Shown in pieces: positions 1 to 7,059 of a stretch of 22,483 bases of DNA. Source of the stretch: Bacteroidota bacterium (GTDB taxonomy: Bacteria; Bacteroidota; Bacteroidia; B-17B0; B-17BO); contig JANXRU010000176.1 in NCBI GenBank assembly GCA_025356715.1, positions 1 through 22,483 on the forward strand. Direction: 5' to 3'. The translations under genes and the position numbers were made by a program. How positions within the stretch are numbered: the first letter of the stretch is position 1; each line of letters begins with the position of its first letter. The notes beneath the pieces are model-generated. The model ran no database searches. It saw only the letters and a program-made list of their open reading frames with translations, and was not told where the DNA came from.

Positions 1-65
1 TTAAAAAATTCACCATTAATGGTGTCGATTATATCATACGGGGTGGAAGGATTCAGCCATATTAA
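1..65 (+). CDS. 3' end of an unidentified gene (partial)
   Basis: The frame beginning at base 3 is open from the window edge and gives KKFTINGVDYIIRGGRIQPY before a TAA at 63-65. Its composition reads like a genuine C-terminus, whereas the competing frame 1 gives a less protein-like string. I do not recognise the family. It lies 109 bases upstream of clpP on the same strand. Too little is present to assign any function. Confidence 0.35.
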   Translation, partial: KKFTINGVDYIIRGGRIQPY

Positions 66-72
66 GCCCTAA

Positions 73-89
73 TGTCATGTTTTATGACA
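73..89. promoter_or_regulatory. Short perfect inverted repeat upstream of clpP
   Basis: TGTCAT (73-78) and ATGACA (84-89) form a perfect 6-bp dyad with a 5-base spacer, about 85 bases before the clpP start. It is followed by a run of A rather than T on the plus strand, so it is not a plus-strand terminator. An operator-like site is possible. A chance palindrome in AT-rich DNA is also possible. Confidence 0.2.
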
Positions 90-174
90 AAAAAAGCTGA
101 AAACTCTTTTAGCATATTATTTGCATTATAAACAAGTACAATTAACTTTGAAATAAATCTAAAACCCGGAAACC

Positions 175-846
175 ATGTTTGATCAAAATGAATTTAAAAA
201 ATATGCGACTAAGCACATGGGCATAAACAGCCTAACTTACGACAGTTATTCGTCACGCATTTCATCTTCTTTAACTCCTTATATTATTGAAGAGCGCCAG
301 TTAAACGTTGCGCAAATGGACGTTTTTTCGCGATTGATGATGGACCGTATTATTTTTTTAGGCACAGGCATTAACGACCAGGTTGCTAATATTGTTCAGG
401 CTCAGTTATTATTTTTAGAATCGGTTGATGCTAAAAAAGATATTCAGATATATATTAACTCCCCCGGTGGTTCAGTGTATGCAGGATTAGGAATTTATGA
501 TACCATGCAAATTGTAAGACCTGAAGTGGCTACTATTTGTACAGGTATGGCTGCAAGTATGGGTGCGGTGTTACAATGTGCTGGCGCTAAAGGAAAACGT
601 ACTGCCTTAAAACATGCTCGTGTTATGATTCACCAACCATTAGGAGGTGCAGAAGGACAAGCATCTGATATCGAAATTACAGCTCGTGAAATTCAGAAAT
701 TGAAAAAAGAATTATACGAAATTATTGCGCATCATAGTGGGCAAACTTACGAAAAAGTTTGGGCGGATAGTGATCGTGATTATTGGATGATTGCTGAAGA
801 AGCTAAAGAATACGGTATGATTGACGAAGTGTTAATTAAGAAATAA
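175..846 (+). CDS. clpP: ATP-dependent Clp protease proteolytic subunit ClpP
   Basis: ClpP is the serine peptidase that forms the double-heptamer chamber of cytoplasmic Clp proteases and degrades proteins fed to it by Clp ATPases. The 223-residue protein shows the family signatures. The nucleophile Ser128 lies in GMAASMGA, His153 in MIHQPLGG and Asp202 in SDRDYW. The spacings of 25 and 49 residues equal those of the E. coli enzyme. INSPGGSVYAG near residue 94 is the conserved substrate-strand/oxyanion region. The first 25 or so residues are a propeptide-like extension, as is usual in the family. A strong terminator follows 20 bases after the stop. No clpX is present immediately downstream, so clpP is the last gene of its transcript. 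Confidence 0.97.
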   Translation: MFDQNEFKKYATKHMGINSLTYDSYSSRISSSLTPYIIEERQLNVAQMDVFSRLMMDRIIFLGTGINDQVANIVQAQLLFLESVDAKKDIQIYINSPGGSVYAGLGIYDTMQIVRPEVATICTGMAASMGAVLQCAGAKGKRTALKHARVMIHQPLGGAEGQASDIEITAREIQKLKKELYEIIAHHSGQTYEKVWADSDRDYWMIAEEAKEYGMIDEVLIKK

Positions 847-865
847 TAACTGATTTATTTTATAA

Positions 866-905
866 TAAAAAGAGGCTTTAACGTAATGTTAAAGCCTCTT
901 TTTTT
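866..905 (+). terminator. Rho-independent terminator of clpP
   Basis: AAGAGGCTTTAAC (870-882) pairs perfectly with GTTAAAGCCTCTT (888-900) around a 5-base loop and is followed by five further T. The upstream AAAA can extend the stem into the T run, so the element may work in both directions. It ends the clpP transcript and separates it from the repeat-rich DNA that follows. Confidence 0.93.
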
Positions 906-955
906 GCCAGTTCTACTATTTTTGCCTGCCTCTTACAATCACGGTATAGCATGAG

Positions 956-989
956 TATCGAGAACCATTTCTGTGTTGACTTCTCGATA
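956..989. repeat. Hairpin-forming intergenic repeat
   Basis: TATCGAGAA (956-964) and TTCTCGATA (981-989) form a perfect 9-bp stem with a 16-base loop. No T run follows, so it is not an obvious terminator. The TATCGAGAA / TTCTCGATA pair resembles REP-like intergenic palindromes that recur in Bacteroidota genomes. That resemblance is from general knowledge and was not searched here. Confidence 0.5.
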
Positions 990-1055
990 TGCGCTTAAAA
1001 AAACGTTGCCTGTTTTACAAATTTCAACAAAGGTCAATTGGCAATTAATTAACCC

Positions 1056-1510
1056 TCGCCGCTTTGTTTATTGATCTCACCGACGAATCATTTGTCATCG
1101 AGCGTTAATGCTTTGTCGTCGACGCTTAATGATTACATCTCGACGCTTTGTGTATCGACCTCACTGACCAATCATTTGTCAACGAGAGTTTATTACCTTT
1201 CATCGAGCGTTAATACTTTGTCGTCTGCGCTTAATGATTCCGCCTCGACACTTTGTGTATCGACCTCGCTGACCAATCATATGTCAACGAGAGTTTATTA
1301 CCTTTCATCGAGCGTTAATACTTTGTCGTCGACGCTTTGTGTATCGACCTCGCTGACGAATCATTTGTCAACGAGAGCTTGTTAGTTTTCACCGAGAGTT
1401 AATGCTTTGTCGTCGGCGCTTAATGACTCCGTCTCGACGCTTTGCGTATCGACCTCACTGACGAATCATTTGTCAACGAGAGTTTATTACCTTTCATTGA
1501 GGGTTAATTA
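1056..1510. repeat. Hierarchical 21-bp tandem array (105/84-bp higher-order units)
   Basis: About 21 to 22 imperfect 21-mers, core TCGACGCTTAAT, are arranged in higher-order units of five subunits. Units begin at 1073, 1157, 1262, 1346 and 1451 with lengths 84, 105, 84 and 105 and a final partial unit. Each 84-bp unit lacks exactly one 21-mer. The junction subunits look like hybrids of subunits 1/2 (unit at 1073) and 3/4 (unit at 1262), as slippage or unequal crossing-over would give. Because 21 is a multiple of three, one plus frame stays open across the array except for a TAG at 1383 where the other copies have TAC. That frame reads as Leu/Ser-rich heptads such as LSSSVNT and LSSTLND. There is no good start signal, so a non-coding array is preferred. 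Confidence 0.85.
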
Positions 1511-1520
1511 CATACCCGTT

Positions 1521-1760
1521 TTTGAAACAACCGACATTATGTTATAGTTACACAGATGTGTATGAAACGATACACACTATTACGAGGTTACGAAATAAGT
1601 TGCGTGGCTATAAACCCAATTTTATAGTTACGTCCTTGTTTTTGAAATTACATACACTATTTTGTAGCTACGTCGTATATTTTGAAACTACCTATACTAT
1701 TGCAACGTTACGTGGAAAGTTTTTGTAAAAGCATCACTGTTTTTGTAGTTACCTGCATTT
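1521..1760. repeat. 40-bp tandem array with 20-bp half units
   Basis: Six diverged units start exactly every 40 bases at 1521, 1561, 1601, 1641, 1681 and 1721. The best conserved are at 1641 and 1681, with blocks TTTGAAA, TACACTAT or TATACTAT, and TTACG or CTACG. Each unit splits into two 20-bp halves sharing a T-run, then G, then TAC. The period is not a multiple of three, so the 68-codon open frame crossing it is not a conserved protein. The array begins about ten bases after the 21-bp array ends. Bases 1761-1972 then hold nothing I can assign apart from a 25-codon frame with no support. Confidence 0.75.
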
Positions 1761-1972
1761 TTTTGCAAAACGGTATACTTTAAAAAAGAAGTACAGCATT
1801 TGATAGTTTATAGAAAAAAGAGTAGATTTATGAAACGAAGAAGAACTAAAAAACTAAGCAAAGTTGGTGAAAATTGCAAGATTTGCTTTAAAAAACTAAG
1901 GCTATAAGTAAGTTATGCGTAATGCCGAGGGACGTACTAACGTGTCAAAGACGTGCACCGACTAAAAGACAA

Positions 1973-3088
1973 ATGAAGAAACTAATTTTTATTACAACGT
2001 TTGTTTTTGGACTACTTCCACTAATAATAAACGCCCAAACTATTGACACTATAGTTAAGGTTGGCAGCGGACACCAACTTCATTTTATAATTATCAAAGG
2101 GAAAGGAACTCCTATTTTATTTGAATCAGGTTTAGGGGACGGAGCGAGTATATGGAACAACATTACAAAACAAATTGCAGATGTAACTGGAGCGACCATT
2201 ATTACCTACGACAGATTAAGCTACGCAGACAACTTACAAAATTATCAGATTGGTGTAGAAAATGAAATTAAAGCATTAGAAACAGGACTTCAAAAACTTG
2301 GGTTTGCTAATAAAAATATAATGTTGGTTTCTCATTCTTTAGGCGGTATGTATAATCAGTATTATGCTTCACGACATTCAACCGAAGTAAAGGCGACTGT
2401 TTTATTTGATGTTGCAAATGTATGTTCCCTGACATCTTGGTTTAAAACGGCAAATGGGGAACAAAATGACACTATTAAAAAATATTTAGCCAACATATTA
2501 GAAACCGTTACTAAAAACCAAATGCCACGAACCATTCCAATAATTGACATTGTTGTGGAACACCAATATGACGACAACGGAAATATAGACACAGCAAATG
2601 AACAGATGTGGATTAACTGCCATAAAAATTTTGTTGCACAAACGCCACAACGTAAAATGCTTATAGCTTATGGTACAGGACACCACATTTTTATTGACAA
2701 CCCTCCCCTTGCCATAAATGCAATCATAACACAATATGCAAACTATGCAGAACCAACACAAAAAACTATTATAATAGAAAGGGCTTATCAATTGGAATTA
2801 ACAACGATTAACGACAATAAGAAAAACGAAGTGAAATGCGGACAGAAAGAAGATGATTTGAATGCTTGGGCATACTCGTTGCTTGAAAAGAATGAAACAG
2901 AAAAAGCCATTGAAGTATTTAAGTTAAACGTAACTTTAAACCCCGATAGTTGGAATGCTTATGACAGTTTAGCGGAAGCATATTTGAAAGCTGGAAACAA
3001 AGAGTTAGCAAAGAAGAACTATAAAAAGTCCTTAGAACTAAACCCGAAAAACGATAACGCAACGAAAGTGTTAGAAGAAATAAAATAA
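1973..3088 (+). CDS. Secreted alpha/beta hydrolase with C-terminal TPRs
   Basis: The start at 1973 is chosen because it begins a clean signal peptide (Met-Lys-Lys, hydrophobic stretch, then INAQ near residue 22). The longer frame from 1922 adds 17 polar residues. The mature protein has an alpha/beta-hydrolase fold. The nucleophile is probably Ser122 in VSHSLGG. FESGLGDG near residue 48 is the oxyanion-loop region, and the catalytic His is 237 or 238 in GTGHHIF. The last 80 or so residues form about two TPR repeats ending in SLELNPKN, a tail also seen on serine hydrolases of this phylum. An exported esterase or peptidase-like activity is likely but the substrate is unknown. It lies between the tandem arrays and an attC-like site and has no operon partner, which suggests an accessory gene. 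Confidence 0.85.
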   Translation: MKKLIFITTFVFGLLPLIINAQTIDTIVKVGSGHQLHFIIIKGKGTPILFESGLGDGASIWNNITKQIADVTGATIITYDRLSYADNLQNYQIGVENEIKALETGLQKLGFANKNIMLVSHSLGGMYNQYYASRHSTEVKATVLFDVANVCSLTSWFKTANGEQNDTIKKYLANILETVTKNQMPRTIPIIDIVVEHQYDDNGNIDTANEQMWINCHKNFVAQTPQRKMLIAYGTGHHIFIDNPPLAINAIITQYANYAEPTQKTIIIERAYQLELTTINDNKKNEVKCGQKEDDLNAWAYSLLEKNETEKAIEVFKLNVTLNPDSWNAYDSLAEAYLKAGNKELAKKNYKKSLELNPKNDNATKVLEEIK

Positions 3089-3128
3089 CAATTGCACATA
3101 ACAAAACACACACGAAACAAGGCACATA

Positions 3129-3225
3129 CGCATAACATTAGCTTGCCGGAAATGCCGCCAGACAGCTCTCTTCTAATTTTGAAGCGTGTGCAAGGCGGCA
3201 CTTCGGCAAGCCTTGGGCGTTAGCG
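3129..3225 (+). other. attC-like recombination site (imperfect palindrome)
   Basis: The outer boxes CGCATAAC (3129-3136) and CGTTAGCG (3218-3225) are complementary apart from one extra A, and resemble the R'' (RYYYAAC) and R' (GTTRRRY) core boxes of integron cassettes. The inner arms 3141-3159 (GCTTGCCG...TGCCGCC) and 3194-3211 (GGCGGCA...CGGCAAGC) pair along almost their whole length with one unpaired base, as attC arms do. A variable loop of 34 bases separates them. The next gene starts only 9 bases after the right box, the usual cassette layout. No integrase gene is in the window, and the right box fits the strict consensus imperfectly. Confidence 0.6.
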
Positions 3226-3234
3226 GTAATTATT

Positions 3235-4257
3235 ATGAAAGACTACTATTACATACTTGGCGTAGACACGACAGCGACTGAATCTCAAATCAAGTCGGCT
3301 TATCGAAAATTATCTATAAAATTTCACCCAGACAAAAATGACGGTGATAAATTTTTCGAAGACAGGTTTAAAGATATTCAAGAGGCTTACGAAATATTAT
3401 CCAATTTTAGCAAACGAAGTGAATACGACATTAGACTTAAAAGTTTAAGTTTTGGAAGTAATAATACAATCAATAATAAAAAATATGAAGAGGAATTAAA
3501 AAAACAATACGAGGAGGAATTACGAAAAAAGGAAGAAGAAATTAAACGGAAATATCAGACACCTGAGCAAAGAGCTTCTGAAGAAGCAGAAATAAAGCGT
3601 AAAGAGGGCGAAGAAAAGAAAAAAGCAGAACAACAAAGGCTTTTAAATGAATTCGAAAAACACAAAAAAGTACTTCTTCAAAAAGAAAAAGAACTTAATA
3701 CCTTACAAAAGAACGTACTTAAAATAGAATCAGAAATAACGCAACTTAAAAAATACATTAATGACTTAAATTTAAAAATTATTTGTGAAAACAATAAAGA
3801 CGATAATCCTGATACAGGGGGAGAAATAACAAATTATGAATGTATTCATTGTAATTATACACAAGAGTATGATTTTGAATTTTGTCCTAAATGCCACAAA
3901 GACGATAATGGCGTAACCGAAAACGAGAAGCTAAATTCACTTAAAATAAAACCAAACATAAACTTGGAAGTAATTTTCGATCGATTAAATACGAAACTTT
4001 CAAGCCACATTCGTGTTAAAATTAATTCTAATCCCATAATTAAAAATGCAAAATGGATAGAAGTTAAAAAAGATGAATTTGTTGGCGTTAAAATATTATT
4101 TAAAAATAACAACATATATCTGGACAGTTATATTCCTAATTATTTAGCTAAATATATATTTGGTGGAATTATTAGTGGATTATTTAATCATAGTTCAAGA
4201 AGAGACTTTAAACAAAAAATCGAAAACTTTGTAATCACAGAATTTTATGAAAAATAA
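3235..4257 (+). CDS. J-domain (DnaJ-like) protein with coiled coil and zinc ribbon
   Basis: The 340-residue protein opens with a J domain (residues 2-66) bearing the HPD motif at 31-33, which stimulates the ATPase of a DnaK/Hsp70 partner. Residues of roughly 75 to 185 are rich in Glu, Lys and Gln and look like a long coiled coil. A four-cysteine ribbon follows (Cys203, Cys206, Cys217, Cys220; CIHC...CPKC). The final 100 or so residues form an uncharacterised region containing a hydrophobic stretch near [10 protein letters not shown]. It lacks the Gly/Phe linker, the CxxCxGxG zinc repeats and the substrate domains of true DnaJ, so it is a specialised co-chaperone-type protein, not dnaJ itself. 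It begins 9 bases after the attC-like box, and a small gene overlaps its stop codon. Its client is unknown. Confidence 0.85.
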   Translation: MKDYYYILGVDTTATESQIKSAYRKLSIKFHPDKNDGDKFFEDRFKDIQEAYEILSNFSKRSEYDIRLKSLSFGSNNTINNKKYEEELKKQYEEELRKKEEEIKRKYQTPEQRASEEAEIKRKEGEEKKKAEQQRLLNEFEKHKKVLLQKEKELNTLQKNVLKIESEITQLKKYINDLNLKIICENNKDDNPDTGGEITNYECIHCNYTQEYDFEFCPKCHKDDNGVTENEKLNSLKIKPNINLEVIFDRLNTKLSSHIRVKINSNPIIKNAKWIEVKKDEFVGVKILFKNNNIYLDSYIPNYLAKYIFGGIISGLFNHSSRRDFKQKIENFVITEFYEK

Positions 4258-4458
4258 ACTTTCAATAAATGGATATGACTTTACGAAAACTCAAGTGAGA
4301 GCAATGAATATAGAATATCAGTATTCACACTTGATAAATTTGAAGTATCCTTAAACTCATCAAATAAAGAAGCCGTTTTGCCGACATATCAGTTCAATGA
4401 CAATTCTAATAACATTCCTAAGTGGGTGACAGAAAACATAGAAATAATTTCTGACTAG
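4247..4458 (+). pseudogene. Small gene overlapping the J-domain gene, broken by a frameshift
   Basis: ATG at 4247 overlaps the end of the J-domain gene and gives [14 protein letters not shown] before the frame loses sense. The frame joined by one missing base near the AAAA run at 4286-4289 continues as NSSESNEYRISVFTLDKF and on to WVTENIEIISD, ending in TAG at 4456-4458. Read together, the two parts make a coherent 70-residue hydrophilic protein. The overlap suggests it was translationally coupled to the J-domain gene. I do not recognise the family. The break could be a real mutation or a homopolymer sequencing error. Confidence 0.5.
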
Positions 4459-4545
4459 ATATAAACTCAATAAAGCAGTCCCAAACAGCACCTCCTATGT
4501 AAAGCAGCAATAATTATTAACAAGTTTCTAAGAAGCAACAATGCA

Positions 4546-4611
4546 ACTCTTTTAAATAATAAGAAAATAGGACAGGCGAAGGCTTGAGCGTTTCTCATTG
4601 TTTAAAAGAGT
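4546..4611. repeat. 11-bp perfect inverted repeat with 44-base spacer
   Basis: ACTCTTTTAAA (4546-4556) and TTTAAAAGAGT (4601-4611) are perfect reverse complements in the intergenic DNA between the accessory block and the minus-strand operon. They could be the ends of a decayed insertion or a long hairpin. No coding sequence lies between them. Nothing else was recognised in 4459-4630. Confidence 0.4.
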
Positions 4612-4630
4612 AAATTCTTGAACATAGAAT

Positions 4631-4670
4631 TTACCAAAAACCTCGAAAATTTTCATTTCCGAGGTTTAAT
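4631..4670 (-). terminator. Terminator of the minus-strand operon
   Basis: AAACCTCG (4638-4645) and CGAGGTTT (4660-4667) form an 8-bp stem with a 14-base loop. Read on the minus strand, the stem is followed by a T run (complement of AAAAA at 4636-4640). It lies about 48 bases beyond the stop of the nitrilase-family gene and probably ends the long minus-strand transcript. Confidence 0.65.
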
Positions 4671-4714
4671 TTAATGTAATTTTACAATCTAACCCGTGTC
4701 AACTTTTTTCAGGA

Positions 4715-5500
4715 CTAAACATTTATTTCATAGTCGTCGCTATCCAGCATTACTGGAAAAGCTTTTCTGAAATCACTTAAGTATGAAGTTGATAAGAGAA
4801 TTGTTTCTGTTTTGTCGCTATTTGCCGTTATTGAATTTATGATTTCACCTCTTGGGTTTAAAACACTTGTATCGCCAGAATGATTCAATCCATTAGCATC
4901 AACACCTATTCGATTTACGCCAATCACATAGCATTGATTTTCGATAGCGCGCGCAATTAATAATTGTTTCCATGGATATGAACGAGCCTCTGGCCAATTA
5001 GCAACATATATTAAAACATCATACGTATTGTTTTTCGTGTTTCTGCTCCAAACAGGGAAACGCAAATCATAACAAATTAAAGGGCAAATTTTCCATCCTT
5101 TATAATCTATTATAATTTTTTGATTCCCAGCAGCATAATACTCGTGTTCATTTCCCATCCTAAATAAATGGCGTTTGTTATAGTGTTTGTATGAGCCATC
5201 AGGATTTACCCAATACAAACGATTGTAAAACACTTCATTTTCGTGTATTGAAATACTACCAACTAATGCGCAGTTTTTTTCTTGAGCTTTTTTAATCATC
5301 CATTGCAAGCCTTTACCTCCGTGTTCTTCGGCCAGTTGTTTGGGCTTCATAGTAAATCCGGTAGTAAACATTTCTGGTAACACAATAATATCTGTATGAG
5401 CATGTATCGCATTTATTTTCTCGTCAAAGTGAGTTAAATTTGCATCAACATCTTCCCAAAACAAGTGTGTTTGAATGGTAGTAATAGATAAATCAGTCAT
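4715..5500 (-). CDS. Nitrilase-family amidase (omega-amidase / YafV-like)
   Basis: This is a carbon-nitrogen hydrolase of 261 residues. The catalytic triad is visible as Glu43 (LPEMFTTGF), Lys109 (YNKRHLF) and Cys143 (PLICYDLRFP). PEMFTTGFTM and CYDLRFPVWSR are typical of the omega-amidase (Nit2/YafV) branch, which hydrolyses 2-oxoglutaramate and 2-oxosuccinamate. A cytoplasmic metabolite-repair role is therefore likely. The start at 5500 (MTDLSITTIQ) matches where the family usually begins. An upstream in-frame Met would add 13 residues of poor character. It is the last gene of the minus-strand run, 57 bases after rfaE2. The exact substrate is inferred from family resemblance. Confidence 0.9.
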   Translation of the reverse strand: MTDLSITTIQTHLFWEDVDANLTHFDEKINAIHAHTDIIVLPEMFTTGFTMKPKQLAEEHGGKGLQWMIKKAQEKNCALVGSISIHENEVFYNRLYWVNPDGSYKHYNKRHLFRMGNEHEYYAAGNQKIIIDYKGWKICPLICYDLRFPVWSRNTKNNTYDVLIYVANWPEARSYPWKQLLIARAIENQCYVIGVNRIGVDANGLNHSGDTSVLNPRGEIINSITANSDKTETILLSTSYLSDFRKAFPVMLDSDDYEINV

Positions 5501-5557
5501 ATGGTATTTAAAAATAATGAATTTGAAATGATGACACAAACAAATACTTAAGGAAAA

Positions 5558-6049
5558 CTACTTCTTCATTTTTTCTATTAATTTAGTAGTAGAAAATCCC
5601 TCCACCAAATTAATGGTTATAACCTTACCGCCTTTCGTTGTAACAATATCATAACCAACAATATCTTCTGCTTTGTAATCATTACCTTTTACTAATACAT
5701 CTGGTTGAATAAATGTAATTAATTGAAGAGGCGTATCTTCATTAAATAAAACAATCGCATCAACACATTCTAATCCTGCTAAAATCGTCGCCCTTGTTTC
5801 TTCAGAGTTAATAGGTCTTTCGGGGGATTTTCCTAAACGCTTTACCGACTCGTCAGTATTCAATCCCAATACTAAATAATCACCTAAATCGCGAGCTTGG
5901 CACAAATACTCTACATGCCCACGATGTAAAATATCAAAGCAGCCATTTGTAAAAACTATTTTTTTTCCTTCAAGCGTCCGTTTTTCCAAAAGAGGTTTTA
6001 AGGCTTCTTTTGTAAATTGCTTAGCAGATAGATTATGATGAAAATTCAT
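5558..6049 (-). CDS. rfaE2: D-glycero-beta-D-manno-heptose 1-phosphate adenylyltransferase (RfaE2/HldE C-domain type)
   Basis: The 163-residue protein is a single cytidylyltransferase-fold domain. TNGCFDILHRGHVEYL (residues 34-49) contains the nucleotide-binding HxGH at 42-45. GLNTDESVKRLGK, RPINSEETRA and VKGNDYKAEDIVG are classic for the adenylyltransferase half of HldE, which makes ADP-heptose for the LPS inner core. Here it stands alone, without the kinase half, as in many Bacteroidota. It overlaps the end of the YbhN-like gene by 17 bases and is therefore co-transcribed and probably coupled. The related GlmU and TagD families are excluded by the heptose-type motifs, though specificity was not tested. 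Confidence 0.9.
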   Translation of the reverse strand: MNFHHNLSAKQFTKEALKPLLEKRTLEGKKIVFTNGCFDILHRGHVEYLCQARDLGDYLVLGLNTDESVKRLGKSPERPINSEETRATILAGLECVDAIVLFNEDTPLQLITFIQPDVLVKGNDYKAEDIVGYDIVTTKGGKVITINLVEGFSTTKLIEKMKK

Positions 6050-7055
6050 CGACAGTCTTTTTTTTATTGATGATAGGAAGTAAAATTAAACTTAAAAGAC
6101 CTAAACCTACAATGAGAATGAATCCCGAAGTCCACGCCATCCACGGAAAAGCAACTGCTGAAATTTGTTCAACATGATAGGTTTTTATTAAAAGACTTGT
6201 TATGATTAACGGATATGCACCTAATCCACCTGGAGAAAACACAACGCCAAATGTTCCAAAAAGCAGCAACACTAAGCATTCCGAATGACCTAGAGAAGAG
6301 GTGCCTGAAAATGCAAAAAAGCAAGTATATAAACTATAGAAATAAGCAGCCCAAATAGCAAAACTTAAAGCAACGAACTGAAATTTTTTATCAATATCTT
6401 TAACAGAACTTAAACCACTCCCAAAGCCCTTAATAATAGTACCAAATTTTCCTTTTAAAAGAGCGGCTAGTTTTTTTCTAACCAAAATAAATCCTATAAC
6501 TAAAGCGATTAGAAGAGTTACCAGAACAATTAATCCAGTAGGATGATTAGCGATGGCTTCTAATTTATTCATCATTGGTGTCACAATATATTCGCTTGCC
6601 ACACCCTTTAATTCTTGAAATTGCGCAAATAACGTTAAAACAAAAATGAGAAATAACAACAGAAGATCAACAATACGTTCTGTAATAACTGTTCCTAAAG
6701 CCACTTCAAAAGGAACATCATCGTATTTTGCAACCAAAGTACATCGCGTTAATTCTCCCATGCGAGGCAAGCCGTAGTTAGCAAAATAGCCAACCAAAAC
6801 AGCACCCATGGCATTAGCAGGTTTTACTGTGTAACCCAATGGTTTCAATAAATAGTTCCAACGATAAGCGCGTAAGAAATGACTAAGAATAGCAATCAAA
6901 ATAGAAATACCAACCCAAAAATAATTGGCTGTTTGAAAAGAGTTAGCGATTTTCTCACGATCTATCCATACGGATTTAATAGAAAGCCACGCCAATAAGA
7001 CGCCTACACCAAGTAATACAACAAACTGTATGATTGATTTAGTGCGTTTATTCAT
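6033..7055 (-). CDS. YbhN / lysylphosphatidylglycerol synthase-like transmembrane protein
   Basis: The 340-residue polytopic membrane protein has about eight hydrophobic segments, the first at residues 9-26. It also carries family landmarks such as HFLRAYRWNYLLKPLG, GYFANYGLPRMGELTRC and FSPGGLGAYP. These place it in the LPG_synthase_TM/UPF0104 family, the membrane half of MprF without the soluble aminoacyl-transfer domain. It probably handles a lipid or lipid-linked molecule in the inner membrane, but the substrate is unknown. It sits 4 bases after panD and overlaps rfaE2, an arrangement I recall from other Bacteroidota. The link to envelope sugar synthesis is inference. Confidence 0.9.
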   Translation of the reverse strand: MNKRTKSIIQFVVLLGVGVLLAWLSIKSVWIDREKIANSFQTANYFWVGISILIAILSHFLRAYRWNYLLKPLGYTVKPANAMGAVLVGYFANYGLPRMGELTRCTLVAKYDDVPFEVALGTVITERIVDLLLLFLIFVLTLFAQFQELKGVASEYIVTPMMNKLEAIANHPTGLIVLVTLLIALVIGFILVRKKLAALLKGKFGTIIKGFGSGLSSVKDIDKKFQFVALSFAIWAAYFYSLYTCFFAFSGTSSLGHSECLVLLLFGTFGVVFSPGGLGAYPLIITSLLIKTYHVEQISAVAFPWMAWTSGFILIVGLGLLSLILLPIINKKKTVDEFSS

Positions 7056-7059
7056 CAGA

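Noticed and set aside
1071..1385. Open frame of 104 codons starting at TTG, Leu/Ser heptads
   Set aside because: It lies wholly within the 21-bp array. It stays open because 21 is a multiple of three, it has a weak start, and it ends where one repeat copy has TAG in place of TAC. It is better explained as repeat DNA.
1056..1510. Plasmid-type iteron origin
   Set aside because: The 21-bp period is in the iteron range, but no replication initiator, DnaA boxes or partition genes are nearby and the flanks are chromosomal housekeeping genes.
1522..1728. Open frame of 68 codons
   Set aside because: It crosses the 40-bp array. The period is not a multiple of three, so successive units encode unrelated peptides; there is no start signal or recognisable domain.
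1056..1760. CRISPR array
   Set aside because: The units are contiguous, diverged tandem repeats without unique spacers, and no cas genes are present.
1830..1907. 25-codon basic peptide beginning MKRRRTKKLS
   Set aside because: It is very short, low in complexity and in A-rich DNA with no ribosome-binding or conservation evidence visible.
3129..3225. Rho-independent terminator of the hydrolase gene
   Set aside because: The stem is long and imperfect with a 34-base loop and no T run on either strand; attC-like geometry fits better.
4258..4458. Read-through extension of the J-domain protein, since the distal fragment is in the same frame
   Set aside because: Two stops intervene (4255 and 4276), and an overlapping ATG at 4247 with a single missing base explains the fragment better.
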